14,447 nucleotides of DNA from Planctomycetes bacterium UBA1662 (lineage in GTDB: Bacteria > Planctomycetota > UBA8108), in assembly GCA_002320775.1 (NCBI GenBank), contig DCKY01000062.1:1-14447 (forward strand), in the 5' to 3' direction. Of this stretch, positions 7,829 to 14,447 are shown piece after piece. The position numbers and the translations under genes are program-made. Under the pieces are notes generated by a model. It did no database searches. It saw nothing but the letters and a program-made list of their open reading frames with translations, and had not been told where the DNA came from. Position 1 is the stretch's first letter. Each line of letters opens with the position of its first letter.

Positions 7829-8258
7829 GCTCCCCGGCGGCTCCGCGCACATAGACGAAGGAATACTCCACCTTGAGCTCCGAACCATCGGCCCGCCCGA
7901 AGAAATAGTTGCCCATGGCGATCCCGACGTCTTCGCGCTCGATGATGCCCGCGTTCTCAAAGCGAACCGAGGACCAGGGCTCCAGGGCGAAGCCGGCATC
8001 CTCTTCGTGGTCGGGATCGCGGCCAACGAAATAGGAAAGAACATCCTTCAGGCTCGCCCTGAACTGATTTACCGACGCCTTGGTGGGACAGAACAGGAGC
8101 TCTCCGCCATCGATGGCGTAGAGCTCTTCGGCGAGCTTGACCGCAAGGGACCGGGCCTCTTCCCATGTAGGCGCGGCACCTACGGCGACCACCGCCTTTC
8201 CCCAGGCTTCCTGTACCGCCTTGATCTCGTGAGTCTCTATCATGACAGGATTATGCAT
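7785..8258 (-). CDS. NTF2-like (SnoaL/CaMKII-association-type) small cytosolic protein coupled to the iron ABC operon
   Basis: This 157-residue protein has no signal peptide or membrane segment. The pattern is an N-terminal helix (IKAVQEAWGKAVVAVG), a second helix through EEARSLAVKLAEELYAI, then strands ending in LKVEYSFVYVRG (128-139) and LRIQLHHSALPY (144-155). This resembles a family of NTF2-fold proteins that databases often label phosphoribosyl-AMP cyclohydrolase. I do not see true HisI metal-site motifs, so that label would be misleading. The ATG at 8258 shares its A with the TGA of the ATPase gene (TGATG), giving direct translational coupling; an in-frame ATG at 8243 is the alternative. 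It is the last gene of the iron uptake operon, and its 3' end overlaps the convergent sulfatase gene by 44 bp. The function is unknown. Possibilities are a regulatory or scaffold subunit for the transporter, or binding of a small ligand in the conical NTF2 cavity. Confidence 0.8.
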   Translation of the reverse strand: MHNPVMIETHEIKAVQEAWGKAVVAVGAAPTWEEARSLAVKLAEELYAIDGGELLFCPTKASVNQFRASLKDVLSYFVGRDPDHEEDAGFALEPWSSVRFENAGIIEREDVGIAMGNYFFGRADGSELKVEYSFVYVRGAAGELRIQLHHSALPYQA

Positions 8259-9268
8259 CAACGCAGCCGAACGGCTACAGGCGAATCCGCCGGCAGTGTC
8301 TCGGTTGACAGCATGCGGACATAGAGCCGCTCATCTTCCGCTGTTTGAACAAGGTACAGGGTGGTTGAACCCTCCGGGAAGATCCGATCGATCCTGCAGC
8401 CTCCCTCCTCTGACGCAACCAGGATAAGCTGTTCCGGGCGCAGAAGAATGGTGTCGGGATGATCCGGGTCCTGCGTAGAGAGCTCCACCTCCCCTATCGA
8501 GGTCCTGATGCGATCTCCCTTCCTCTCGCCGCCTAGGCGGTTGATCACCCCGAAGGTCTCCGCGGCTTCCCGCCCTGATGGCTGGTGGTAGATCGCCTCG
8601 GGGCTGCCAGTCTGAATCATTTTACCGCCTCGCAGGATGCTGACACGATCGCCACAGGAGAGAGCCTCCGCGGGATCATGGGTAACCATGACCGTCGCGA
8701 CACCGGCCTCTCGAAGGATTCGCAGGGTCGTCTCACGAACACCTGCTCGCAGCTGAGCATCGAGACTCGAAAATGGTTCATCCAGCAGCATGACCCTCGG
8801 CGACCTGGCCATCGCCCGGGCGAGCGCCACGCGCTGCTGCTCCCCGCCGCTGAGCGTGTGAGGCATCGAGTCCACGCGATCAACCAACCCGACATCGTCC
8901 AGCAAGCCCTCAGCCCTGGTTCGAGCCTCGGAAGTTTTTCGATCGGGTATTCCGAAGAGAACATTTTCGAGAGCGGTCAAATGAGGAAATAGGGCGTAAT
9001 CCTGCAATACGAAACCAACCGACCTCCGCTCAGCTTCCGTATGTCCAGCCGCGTCCGACACCACCTCGCCATCGATGGAAACGACGCCTTCCCGCTGCCG
9101 CTCGAGGCCGGCGATGATCCTCAACAAGGTTGATTTTCCGCTTCCGGAGGCTCCCAGCAGGCAGTGAATCTCACCAAGAGAGACATCAAGGCTGACCTGG
9201 TCCACCGCGACCACATCGCCATAGCTATGCGAGACGTTTTCAAGCTGGATTGCCGGGGCTGGGGTCAT
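8258..9268 (-). CDS. fbpC: Iron(III)-type ABC transporter ATP-binding protein
   Basis: This 336-residue ATPase should power uptake through the adjacent fused permease. All nucleotide-binding motifs are intact: Walker A GASGSGKST (39-47), Q-loop VLQD (87-90), signature LSGGEQQR (139-146), Walker B VMLLDEP (159-165), D-loop SSLD (167-170) and H-loop His197 in VTHDPAEAL. The region after about residue 240, including LLRPEQL, is the TOBE-like regulatory domain typical of the Fe3+/spermidine/sulfate importer class. The start overlaps the permease stop by ATGA (9265-9268), with GAGGA 5 nt upstream. Its stop overlaps the ATG of the NTF2-like gene. The iron specificity rests on the operon's binding protein rather than on this protein. 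Other trivalent-metal or polyamine ATPases look alike. Confidence 0.93.
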   Translation of the reverse strand: MTPAPAIQLENVSHSYGDVVAVDQVSLDVSLGEIHCLLGASGSGKSTLLRIIAGLERQREGVVSIDGEVVSDAAGHTEAERRSVGFVLQDYALFPHLTALENVLFGIPDRKTSEARTRAEGLLDDVGLVDRVDSMPHTLSGGEQQRVALARAMARSPRVMLLDEPFSSLDAQLRAGVRETTLRILREAGVATVMVTHDPAEALSCGDRVSILRGGKMIQTGSPEAIYHQPSGREAAETFGVINRLGGERKGDRIRTSIGEVELSTQDPDHPDTILLRPEQLILVASEEGGCRIDRIFPEGSTTLYLVQTAEDERLYVRMLSTETLPADSPVAVRLR

Positions 9269-10932
9269 GATTTTCCTCGATCCCGGCCCGGTACCGTCGA
9301 GACGGTATGGGCCGACCTGAGTATGCGGGTCAAAAGGACAACAGGAACCAGGCCGACCAGGATGATGGCCAGGGCGCCTGTCGACGCCTCCGACAGCCGC
9401 TCATCCGATGCCAGCTGATATACACGAACCGCAAGTGTGTCGAAATTGAATGGACGCAGGATAAGGGTTGCCGGCAGCTCCTTCAAGACATCGACAAAGA
9501 CCAACAGGCCGGCGCAAAAAAGACTGCCCCTGAGCAGGGGCACGTGAACCCCAAGGAGCAATCGCAGCCGGGAGGCTCCCAGCGTTCTCGCCGCGTCATC
9601 CACTGTCGAGCGAATCCTCTCAAATCCCGCCCCGATCACATTCAAGGGAATCGCGAGGAAGCGGACCTGGTACCCGAAGAGAACAGCGAAGACCGTGCCG
9701 CTGAGAAACAGGCCGGGACTCCAGCTGAACACGCCATTGGCCACATCATTCACTCCAGCCTCGATCCACCACAACGGCCCCAGCACCCCGATCGCGATGA
9801 CCCCACCCGGGATCGCGTAGCCCAGCCCGGCAACCCGGACGGTGAATCGATTCAGGGAGGTCGGCATTGTCCTGAGAAGCTGGGCAAGCAGAAGACCGCA
9901 GGCGACGGCGACGACGGCCGTGATCCCAGCTACGAGGGCGCTATTACCACCCAGCTCCAGGAACAGCTCACGGCTCCGGGCATCGCCCCCCTCGACCGTC
10001 AGCTGCAGGAAGCGGACGACCGGGAGCAGGAAGCCCCCCAGGACCGGAGCCGCGCAGGCGATGAACGCCGCCCAGGCCCGCGCCCCCTCCAGGCGAACAG
10101 GCGCCGGCGGCTGGGTTCGCTGGGTCGCGTGATGGAATTTCGCCGATCTTCGAAACCGGCTCTCCAGGAGATAGAGCAGCCCGACGGCTCCGAGGAGACA
10201 GGTCGAGAGCTGGGCAGCGGCGACAAGAGAGCCCCTCCCCATCCAGGTGCGGTAGATCCCGGTCGAGAAGGTGTCCACCGCGCAATAATCAACAGCTCCA
10301 AAATCGGCCATGGTCTCCATCACCACCAGCGCCAGGCCCGCGAAGATCGACGGCCGGGCAAGCGGCAGGACCACCCGCCAGAAGCGGCCCCAGGAGCTGA
10401 CGCCCAATGTCCTGCTCGCCTCGATGACCGATGCGGAGAGGCTCAGGAAGCCGGTCGATGCGGCGAGGTAGACATAGGGATAGAGACAGAGGACGAGAAT
10501 AAATACCGCTCCTTGTAGTGAGCGAACCTCTGGAAACCAATAGTCGCCCCGGCTCCAGCCCGTCGCCTCCCGAAGCCAGGTCTGCGCCGGCCCACTGAAC
10601 TGGAGCAGATCCGTCATGGCGTAGGCCATCAGGTAGCCTGGGATAGCCAAGGGAAGCAGCAGGGCCCATCGAAAGAAGCCCACCGCTGGAAAGGAGAAGG
10701 CGGTAACAAGCCAGGCTGTCAGCACCCCTATAAGAAGGGTGCCACAGCCCACCCCGATGGCCAGCAGCAGGGTATTGCTGATGTACTTTCCGAGGACCGT
10801 TTCGGCCAGGTGCCCCCAGACCCCCTCGGAATCCTGCCCCAGGCTCCAGGTCACGGAAAAAATTGGCACCAGCACGACAGCCGCGAGTGCGAAGCAAACC
10901 ACCGACCAATTACGTCCAGGGTTGCTTTTCAT
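9265..10932 (-). CDS. fbpB: Iron(III)-type ABC transporter permease, fused two-domain
   Basis: This 555-residue inner-membrane protein carries two ABC-importer permease domains in one chain, as in FbpB-type iron permeases, with about 12 hydrophobic segments. The two cytoplasmic coupling loops that contact the ATPase are EASRTLGVSSWGRFWRVVLP (171-190) and DAARTLGASRLRLLLGVHVP (446-465), each with the EAA-type A-x-x-LGAS core. The linker between halves (about 260-285) is short, basic and polar. Length and architecture are normal for the family. It begins 40 nt after the binding-protein stop. The ribosome-binding site is weak (CTGGAT), so expression may rely on readthrough from upstream. It overlaps the ATPase gene by 4 nt. 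Confidence 0.93.
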   Translation of the reverse strand: MKSNPGRNWSVVCFALAAVVLVPIFSVTWSLGQDSEGVWGHLAETVLGKYISNTLLLAIGVGCGTLLIGVLTAWLVTAFSFPAVGFFRWALLLPLAIPGYLMAYAMTDLLQFSGPAQTWLREATGWSRGDYWFPEVRSLQGAVFILVLCLYPYVYLAASTGFLSLSASVIEASRTLGVSSWGRFWRVVLPLARPSIFAGLALVVMETMADFGAVDYCAVDTFSTGIYRTWMGRGSLVAAAQLSTCLLGAVGLLYLLESRFRRSAKFHHATQRTQPPAPVRLEGARAWAAFIACAAPVLGGFLLPVVRFLQLTVEGGDARSRELFLELGGNSALVAGITAVVAVACGLLLAQLLRTMPTSLNRFTVRVAGLGYAIPGGVIAIGVLGPLWWIEAGVNDVANGVFSWSPGLFLSGTVFAVLFGYQVRFLAIPLNVIGAGFERIRSTVDDAARTLGASRLRLLLGVHVPLLRGSLFCAGLLVFVDVLKELPATLILRPFNFDTLAVRVYQLASDERLSEASTGALAIILVGLVPVVLLTRILRSAHTVSTVPGRDRGKS

Positions 10933-10972
10933 TGAGTATCCAGAGCCCCGTGGTTTTCCCGGGAAGCTTGCC

Positions 10973-11983
10973 TCAACGCCAGCCGGCTCGATCCATGATG
11001 CGAATCGCCGCCGCGTTGTTCTTCCCGAAGACGGCCGCGTTCACCTTGTCTTCCTTGAACTTCCCGAAAGCCTTCAGGGCTGGAACAGTCCCGGCTCCCT
11101 TCACAACGGGGTACTCATTGTTTCCAGCGGCGAAGACCTCCTGCGCCTCGGCACCCATCAGGTACTCGATAAAGCGAACAGCATTGGCCTTGTTCGGTGA
11201 GCTCGCGCACACCCCGATACCGGAGAGGTTGACATGCGCACCACGGTCTCCCTGGTTGGGAAAGACAACCGCGACCTTGGCCGCGGCGGCTTTCTCAGCG
11301 TCAGTGCCATTGAGCATACGGGCAAAATAATAGGAGTTGGCGACCGCGATATCTCCCTCACCGGCAGCCACGGCCTTGATCTGGTCACGATCACCACCCT
11401 GGGGTACACGGGCAAGGTTGGCAACGAGGCCCCTGCACCATTTCTCCGCGCCGGCTTCACCATGGGCGGCGATCAGCGATCCGACCAGGGACTGGTTGTA
11501 GATATTGCTGCTGCTTCGAATGAGCACCTTCCCCTTCCACCGCGGCTTCACCAGGTCTTCATAGGAGGCAATCTCGCCCTCCTTTACCCTGTCCCTGGAC
11601 CTCAGAAAGATCCTCGCACGCTTGGTCAGGCCAAACCACTTACCCTCGGGATGCCGCAGGTTGGCTGGAACCAGCTTTGAGAGAAGCGCCGACTTCACCG
11701 GCTGGAAAACTCCGGCCACCTCCGCCTGGTACAGCCGGCCCGCGTCTACCGTGATCAACACATCAGCGGGGCTGCGCTTGCCTTCCCGCTTGAGCCTTTC
11801 AAGGATCGCGCCCGAGCTGCCCTCGATCAGGTTGACCTTGATACCGGTCTTCTTCTCAAACTTCCCGTAGATCTCATCGTCGGTATCGTAATGCCGGGCT
11901 GAGTAGACATTCACGACCTGCGCAGAAAGAGAGGACGATACAAAAAGAAGGAAACAGGAAAAGACTAGAGCGATTCGTTTCAT
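10973..11983 (-). CDS. fbpA: Periplasmic iron(III)-binding protein of ABC transporter (FutA/FbpA-like)
   Basis: This 336-residue solute-binding protein captures ferric iron in the periplasm and delivers it to the downstream permease. Residues 1-21 form a signal peptide ending SLSA before QVVN; there is no lipobox. Family motifs are VYSARHYDTDDEIYGKF (26-42), with H31/Y32 as candidate ligands, SPADVLITVDAGRL (71-84), RSSSNIYNQSLVGS (156-169) and NSYYFARML (216-224), whose paired tyrosines Y218/Y219 match the iron-chelating Tyr pair of FbpA/FutA proteins. Retention of these residues supports Fe3+ over other substrates. GGAG lies 6 nt before the ATG. It is the first gene of the operon, directly behind a recognisable promoter and palindromic operator. 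A FutA-type subclass is inferred from the ARHYDTD segment. Confidence 0.93.
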   Translation of the reverse strand: MKRIALVFSCFLLFVSSSLSAQVVNVYSARHYDTDDEIYGKFEKKTGIKVNLIEGSSGAILERLKREGKRSPADVLITVDAGRLYQAEVAGVFQPVKSALLSKLVPANLRHPEGKWFGLTKRARIFLRSRDRVKEGEIASYEDLVKPRWKGKVLIRSSSNIYNQSLVGSLIAAHGEAGAEKWCRGLVANLARVPQGGDRDQIKAVAAGEGDIAVANSYYFARMLNGTDAEKAAAAKVAVVFPNQGDRGAHVNLSGIGVCASSPNKANAVRFIEYLMGAEAQEVFAAGNNEYPVVKGAGTVPALKAFGKFKEDKVNAAVFGKNNAAAIRIMDRAGWR

Positions 11984-12027
11984 TTCAGACTCCAGGAAAT
12001 TTTCAGATCAGTACAAGGGCCGCTCGA

Positions 12028-12059
12028 ATGGTAATCCAAACTATTGTTTGGCATACCAT
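12028..12059. promoter_or_regulatory. 32-bp interrupted palindrome, probable metal-responsive operator of the iron operon
   Basis: Outer arms ATGGTA/TACCAT (12028-12033, 12054-12059) and inner arms CCAAAC/GTTTGG (12036-12041, 12046-12051) are exact complements around a TATT centre. Thirteen of 16 half-site positions pair. It overlaps the -10 hexamer and probable start site of the iron operon, which fits a repressor. It does not look like a Fur box. A DtxR/MntR-type or other metal regulator is a guess. Confidence 0.7.
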
Positions 12060-12082
12060 ACACAAGAGAGCTTACGTGTCAA
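12055..12082 (-). promoter_or_regulatory. Sigma-70-type promoter of the iron uptake operon
   Basis: Reading the minus strand, a perfect -35 TTGACA (12082-12077) is followed by 16 nt and then TATGGT (12060-12055), four of six matches to TATAAT. Transcription would start near 12047, leaving a leader of about 65 nt before the binding-protein ATG at 11983. The -10 lies inside one edge of the palindrome at 12028-12059. Confidence 0.65.
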
Positions 12083-12131
12083 CACTCGAAGTCTTTATTC
12101 TGCATGGAGACCGGACTGCTCGAAAGCGGCC

Positions 12132-13535
12132 TTATTTCGAAATACAGAAAAGGTGCTTCTCGCCGCGGATGAACAATTCCTTGCCAACCGGAGCCGGGGT
12201 CGCATCGACCCCCTCGCCGACTGAATTGGTCGAAACAACCTCCAGCTTCCCCGCATCCTTGATCACCACGGTGGTGCCACTGCGCCCCGTGATGTAGACG
12301 TGGCCGCCAGCAGCGATCGGAGACGCGTAGGTGCTGTTGATCCCGGAGATCCTCTGCACGGTGTAATGCGGCTTGCCTGTAGCCGCGTCAACGCAGGAGA
12401 GCATCCCTGATTTCCCCTTATGGAAATAGACCCGACCGGCGGAATAAAGCGGCGAGGCGATGTCCGGGGTGTCGCGATCAATCACCCAGGCGACGCTCTT
12501 GGAATCTTCAATGTCTCCCTTGCCGTCAAGCCGGAACGCTCCGAGAAAAGATCCGCGAAACCCGCTGCCGACAAAGACCAGGCCAGCGCCAGCTACCGGC
12601 GAGGCCACAGGGCGCTGGGTCTGGCCGCCGCAGCGCCAGAGCTCCTTGCCCGTCTGAAGATCGTATCCGCGGGCGCAGGTCTGCCCGTTCATCACCACCT
12701 GCTTCTTCTTTCCATTCTCAACGATGAGGGGAGTCGCCCAGCAGCTCGGCTCATCCCGGGTTGTCTTCCAGAGCGTCTTTCCGCTGGCCTTGTCCAGGGC
12801 GTAAACAAAAGATTGCTCTTCATGGTCCCAGGGAACGATGAGCTTATCGCCGGCAAGTGTAGGCGAACTGCCCTCACCAAACCCAGCCCTCATGGTCATC
12901 TTCCCGAAGTCAGTCCGTTTCCATTTCAGCTTCCCGGAGAGCGTGTAGCAGTACAGCCCGCGGGAGCCGAAGTGAGCATAGACATGTTCCCCGTCGGTGC
13001 AGGGAGAGCCCGAGGCGAATCCATTGGTCGAATGAGTTCCTTCGTGCGGCTTCGCCTTGGTGGCGGATTGCTGCCAGAGCTCCTTGCCGCTCTTGCGGTC
13101 AAAGCAGAGGATTCTGAACTCGAGAGTTGCCAGCGCCCCGCCCCGACTTCCCCCGCGTGACCTGCCGGATCTTCCACGACCGCGGCCACTGGGCCTGCCC
13201 TGGGAATCTCGTCCACCCCCGGGCCCCCTCCGGGCCTCCTGCCCCCCTCCGGGACGCCTTGAAGAGCCGCGGCTTTCCTCTCGCGCCTGGCTCTCGCCAC
13301 CTGCATTGACCGCAGTGACAACGAATACCTTGTCACCCCAGATCACCGGAGACCCGGACCCCTTTCCGGGAATCGCCACCTTCCACTTGATATTCTTTTT
13401 TTCGCTCCATTCGGTTGGAGGACTGGCATCCGTAGCAGCTCCATTACCGGTAGGACCCCGCCAATGGCCCCAGTTGTCAGCAAGCGCCGCCTGGCAAACA
13501 AAGAGAAGGACGAGAGACACAGTGAATTTGCGCAT
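12132..13535 (-). CDS. Exported PQQ-like beta-propeller repeat protein with Arg/Gly-rich insert
   Basis: This 467-residue protein has a signal peptide (1-19, AALAD junction) followed by NWGHWRGPTGNG, the typical opening of planctomycete PQQ-like outer proteins. Propeller blades are visible as repeats of the type FDRKSGKELWQ (145-155), YALDKASGKTLWK (245-257), YDLQTGKELWR (291-301) and VDAATGKPHY (382-391). The family is structurally related to PQQ dehydrogenases and BamB, but no PQQ-binding or catalytic site is obvious, so a scaffold or binding role is more likely than catalysis. Between about residues 79 and 133 (13301-13137) sits a Gly/Arg/Ser-rich segment such as SGRGRGRSGRSRGG, splitting the first blades. 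AGGAA lies 5 nt before the ATG, and a possible -10 TACAAT is at 13584-13579. It is transcribed toward the iron operon and ends 149 nt before its first gene. No terminator is seen between them. Confidence 0.88.
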   Translation of the reverse strand: MRKFTVSLVLLFVCQAALADNWGHWRGPTGNGAATDASPPTEWSEKKNIKWKVAIPGKGSGSPVIWGDKVFVVTAVNAGGESQAREESRGSSRRPGGGQEARRGPGGGRDSQGRPSGRGRGRSGRSRGGSRGGALATLEFRILCFDRKSGKELWQQSATKAKPHEGTHSTNGFASGSPCTDGEHVYAHFGSRGLYCYTLSGKLKWKRTDFGKMTMRAGFGEGSSPTLAGDKLIVPWDHEEQSFVYALDKASGKTLWKTTRDEPSCWATPLIVENGKKKQVVMNGQTCARGYDLQTGKELWRCGGQTQRPVASPVAGAGLVFVGSGFRGSFLGAFRLDGKGDIEDSKSVAWVIDRDTPDIASPLYSAGRVYFHKGKSGMLSCVDAATGKPHYTVQRISGINSTYASPIAAGGHVYITGRSGTTVVIKDAGKLEVVSTNSVGEGVDATPAPVGKELFIRGEKHLFCISK

Positions 13536-13702
13536 TGAACTTCCTGTCAGATAAAATGGATCGGTTTAACAACCTGAAATTGTAATACATCACATCCCGC
13601 AAGAAAATCATACTGAATCACCCTTTGTTTCGTCGAGAAACGGGTTCGCCTGTCCCGAGCTGATAAAACACCTCAAAAACCCCATAAACCGTGTATAGCA
13701 AA

Positions 13703-13730
13703 GAGCTTCAAGCTCCAGTAACTTTACTGG
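13703..13730. promoter_or_regulatory. Two abutting palindromes in the PQQ-protein/sulfatase divergent intergenic region
   Basis: GAGCTTcAAGCTC (13703-13715) and CCAGTAActTTACTGG (13715-13730) are perfect dyads with 6- and 7-bp arms sharing one base. They lie about 76 nt before the sulfatase ATG at 13806 and about 170 nt upstream of the PQQ-like gene start. A pair of adjacent operators for one or two regulators is plausible. RNA hairpins are the alternative. The rest of 13536-13805 is relatively AT-rich, and I see no convincing gene in it. Confidence 0.4.
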
Positions 13731-13805
13731 TACGTTAATAAAGAACTCAAGCAGGGGAACTCCGTAAAGGCTGCCCCCACACACCAGAAATACCCGGGTT
13801 GGCAA

Positions 13806-14447
13806 ATGAAGCGACATCACTCTTCCAGCATTCCATTTCACCTACCAGCGCTGTCCGCCCTGCTCGTCCTCATCGGAGCTGTTCACCTTTCAGCCGCCGA
13901 GCGGCCGAACATTCTCATCATCTTCACAGATGACCAGGGCTACGCCGACCTTGCCTGCTACGGCAACAAGAAGAACAAGACCCCCCGAATGGACCAGCTG
14001 GCGAAGGAGGGAACCCGCTTCACCAGCTTCTACGCCCAGTCAGTCTGCGGACCATCTCGGTCGGCTCTCCTGACAGGACGCTACCCTTTCCGCAGCAAGG
14101 GCTGGGGCATGCCGGCCAGTGAGATCACCTTTGCTGAGCTGATCCGCAAGACCGGCTACCAGACCGCCTGTATCGGAAAATGGGATGTCTCCAACCGCAA
14201 ACCCATCATAGATCGCATGCCGAACGCCCAGGGCTTCGATTATTACTTCGGCACCCTTGGAGCGAACGATAACGGCCGCGTCGCCTTCCACAAGGACAAC
14301 GAACCCGCGGGCAAGACCCGGGACATGGGAAGCCTGACCCGCCTCTACACCGACAAGGCCATCGACTTCCTTGAGAACAGGCGCGACAAGAAGAAGCCCT
14401 TCGTTCTCTACATCGCCCACACAATGATGCACACCATCATCGATGCC
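13806..14447 (+). CDS. Secreted sulfatase (S1 family), N-terminal part, truncated by window end
   Basis: The first 214 codons of a sulfatase are visible and remain open to the edge. Residues 1-31 form a signal peptide (basic MKRHH, hydrophobic 11-30, SAAE junction). Core features are PNILIIFTDDQGYADLACYG (34-53) with metal ligands D42/D43, a canonical formylglycine motif CGPSR followed by SALLTGR (81-92), and IGKWDVSNRKPIID (123-136), where the usual GKWHLG has Asp in place of His. The following MPNAQGFDYYFGTLGANDNGR stretch (140-160) and the ending YIAHTMMHTIIDA match the sulfatase core. It should act on sulfated glycans outside the cytoplasm after formylglycine maturation. It diverges from the PQQ-like gene across 270 nt carrying two palindromes. 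The ribosome-binding site is poor. The ATG is chosen for the signal peptide that follows it. Confidence 0.9.
   Translation, partial: MKRHHSSSIPFHLPALSALLVLIGAVHLSAAERPNILIIFTDDQGYADLACYGNKKNKTPRMDQLAKEGTRFTSFYAQSVCGPSRSALLTGRYPFRSKGWGMPASEITFAELIRKTGYQTACIGKWDVSNRKPIIDRMPNAQGFDYYFGTLGANDNGRVAFHKDNEPAGKTRDMGSLTRLYTDKAIDFLENRRDKKKPFVLYIAHTMMHTIIDA

Noticed and set aside
6314..8044. Long minus-strand open frame of 576 codons opposite the sulfatase
   Set aside because: It mirrors the sulfatase coding frame, has no domain pattern, and conflicts with the better supported NTF2-like gene at its 5' end.
7785..8258. Annotation as phosphoribosyl-AMP cyclohydrolase (hisI)
   Set aside because: I do not see HisI metal-binding motifs, no histidine-biosynthesis genes are nearby, and the strand pattern ending in LHHSALPY fits the NTF2-like family better.
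9307..10518. Plus-strand open frame of about 400 codons opposite the permease
   Set aside because: The translation is rich in Gln/Arg/Glu/Pro without structure and simply shadows the hydrophobic permease codons.
12133..12144. Perfect palindrome TATTTCGAAATA at the end of the PQQ-like gene, as a terminator or operator
   Set aside because: It is mostly the final codons and stop of the gene, is AT-rich, and has no following T-run. Probably coincidental.
13608..13841. Minus-strand 77-codon frame in the intergenic region before the second sulfatase
   Set aside because: It overlaps the sulfatase start, has no clear ribosome-binding site or known pattern, and spans the palindromes. A real small gene cannot be fully excluded.

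Overview
The window looks like the chromosome of a PVC-superphylum bacterium, most likely a planctomycete (Verrucomicrobiota or a relative is possible). The evidence is a GC-rich sequence carrying a PSCyt1/PSCyt2/PSD1 cytochrome-type protein, a Tat-exported DUF1501 protein, two exported sulfatases, a GDSL-like protein with a GG-x-N block and a PQQ-type beta-propeller. I see no mobile element, CRISPR array, tRNA, rRNA or phage gene. Genes are closely packed and most lie on the minus strand.

Region 1 (6043 down to 1, minus strand) is a probable operon of four exported proteins. In transcription order these are a clan-CD (C25/gingipain-like) putative cysteine peptidase, the PSCyt/PSD1 protein, DUF1501, and an SGNH-like protein cut by the window edge. 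The first three are joined by two ATGA overlaps. SGNH follows after 120 nt.

Region 2 (6044-7828) is a 225-nt divergent intergenic stretch with a 9-bp-arm inverted repeat, followed by a plus-strand sulfatase. Its formylglycine motif is CSAAR and it ends in a Lys/Pro-rich tail. Its 3' end overlaps the next, convergent operon by 44 bp.

Region 3 (12082 down to 7785, minus strand) is an iron(III)-type ABC uptake operon. It encodes a FutA/FbpA-like periplasmic binding protein, a fused double-domain permease, an ATPase, and a coupled small cytosolic protein that looks NTF2-like. The promoter is unusually readable: TTGACA, a 16-nt spacer, then TATGGT. A 32-bp interrupted palindrome covers the -10 region and the expected start site, as a repressor operator would. 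It does not resemble a Fur box. This is the strongest regulatory signal in the window.

Region 4 (13535-12132, minus strand) is a PQQ-like beta-propeller with an Arg/Gly/Ser-rich insert between its first blades. Region 5 (13536-13805) is a divergent intergenic stretch with two abutting palindromes. Region 6 (13806 to the window end, plus strand) is the N-terminal part of a second sulfatase with a canonical CGPSR motif.

Taken together the window combines export of sulfated-glycan-processing and outer-compartment proteins with iron acquisition. The closest things to undescribed biology are the operator and the coupled NTF2-like gene of the iron operon, and the caspase-like peptidase at the head of the cytochrome/DUF1501 operon.
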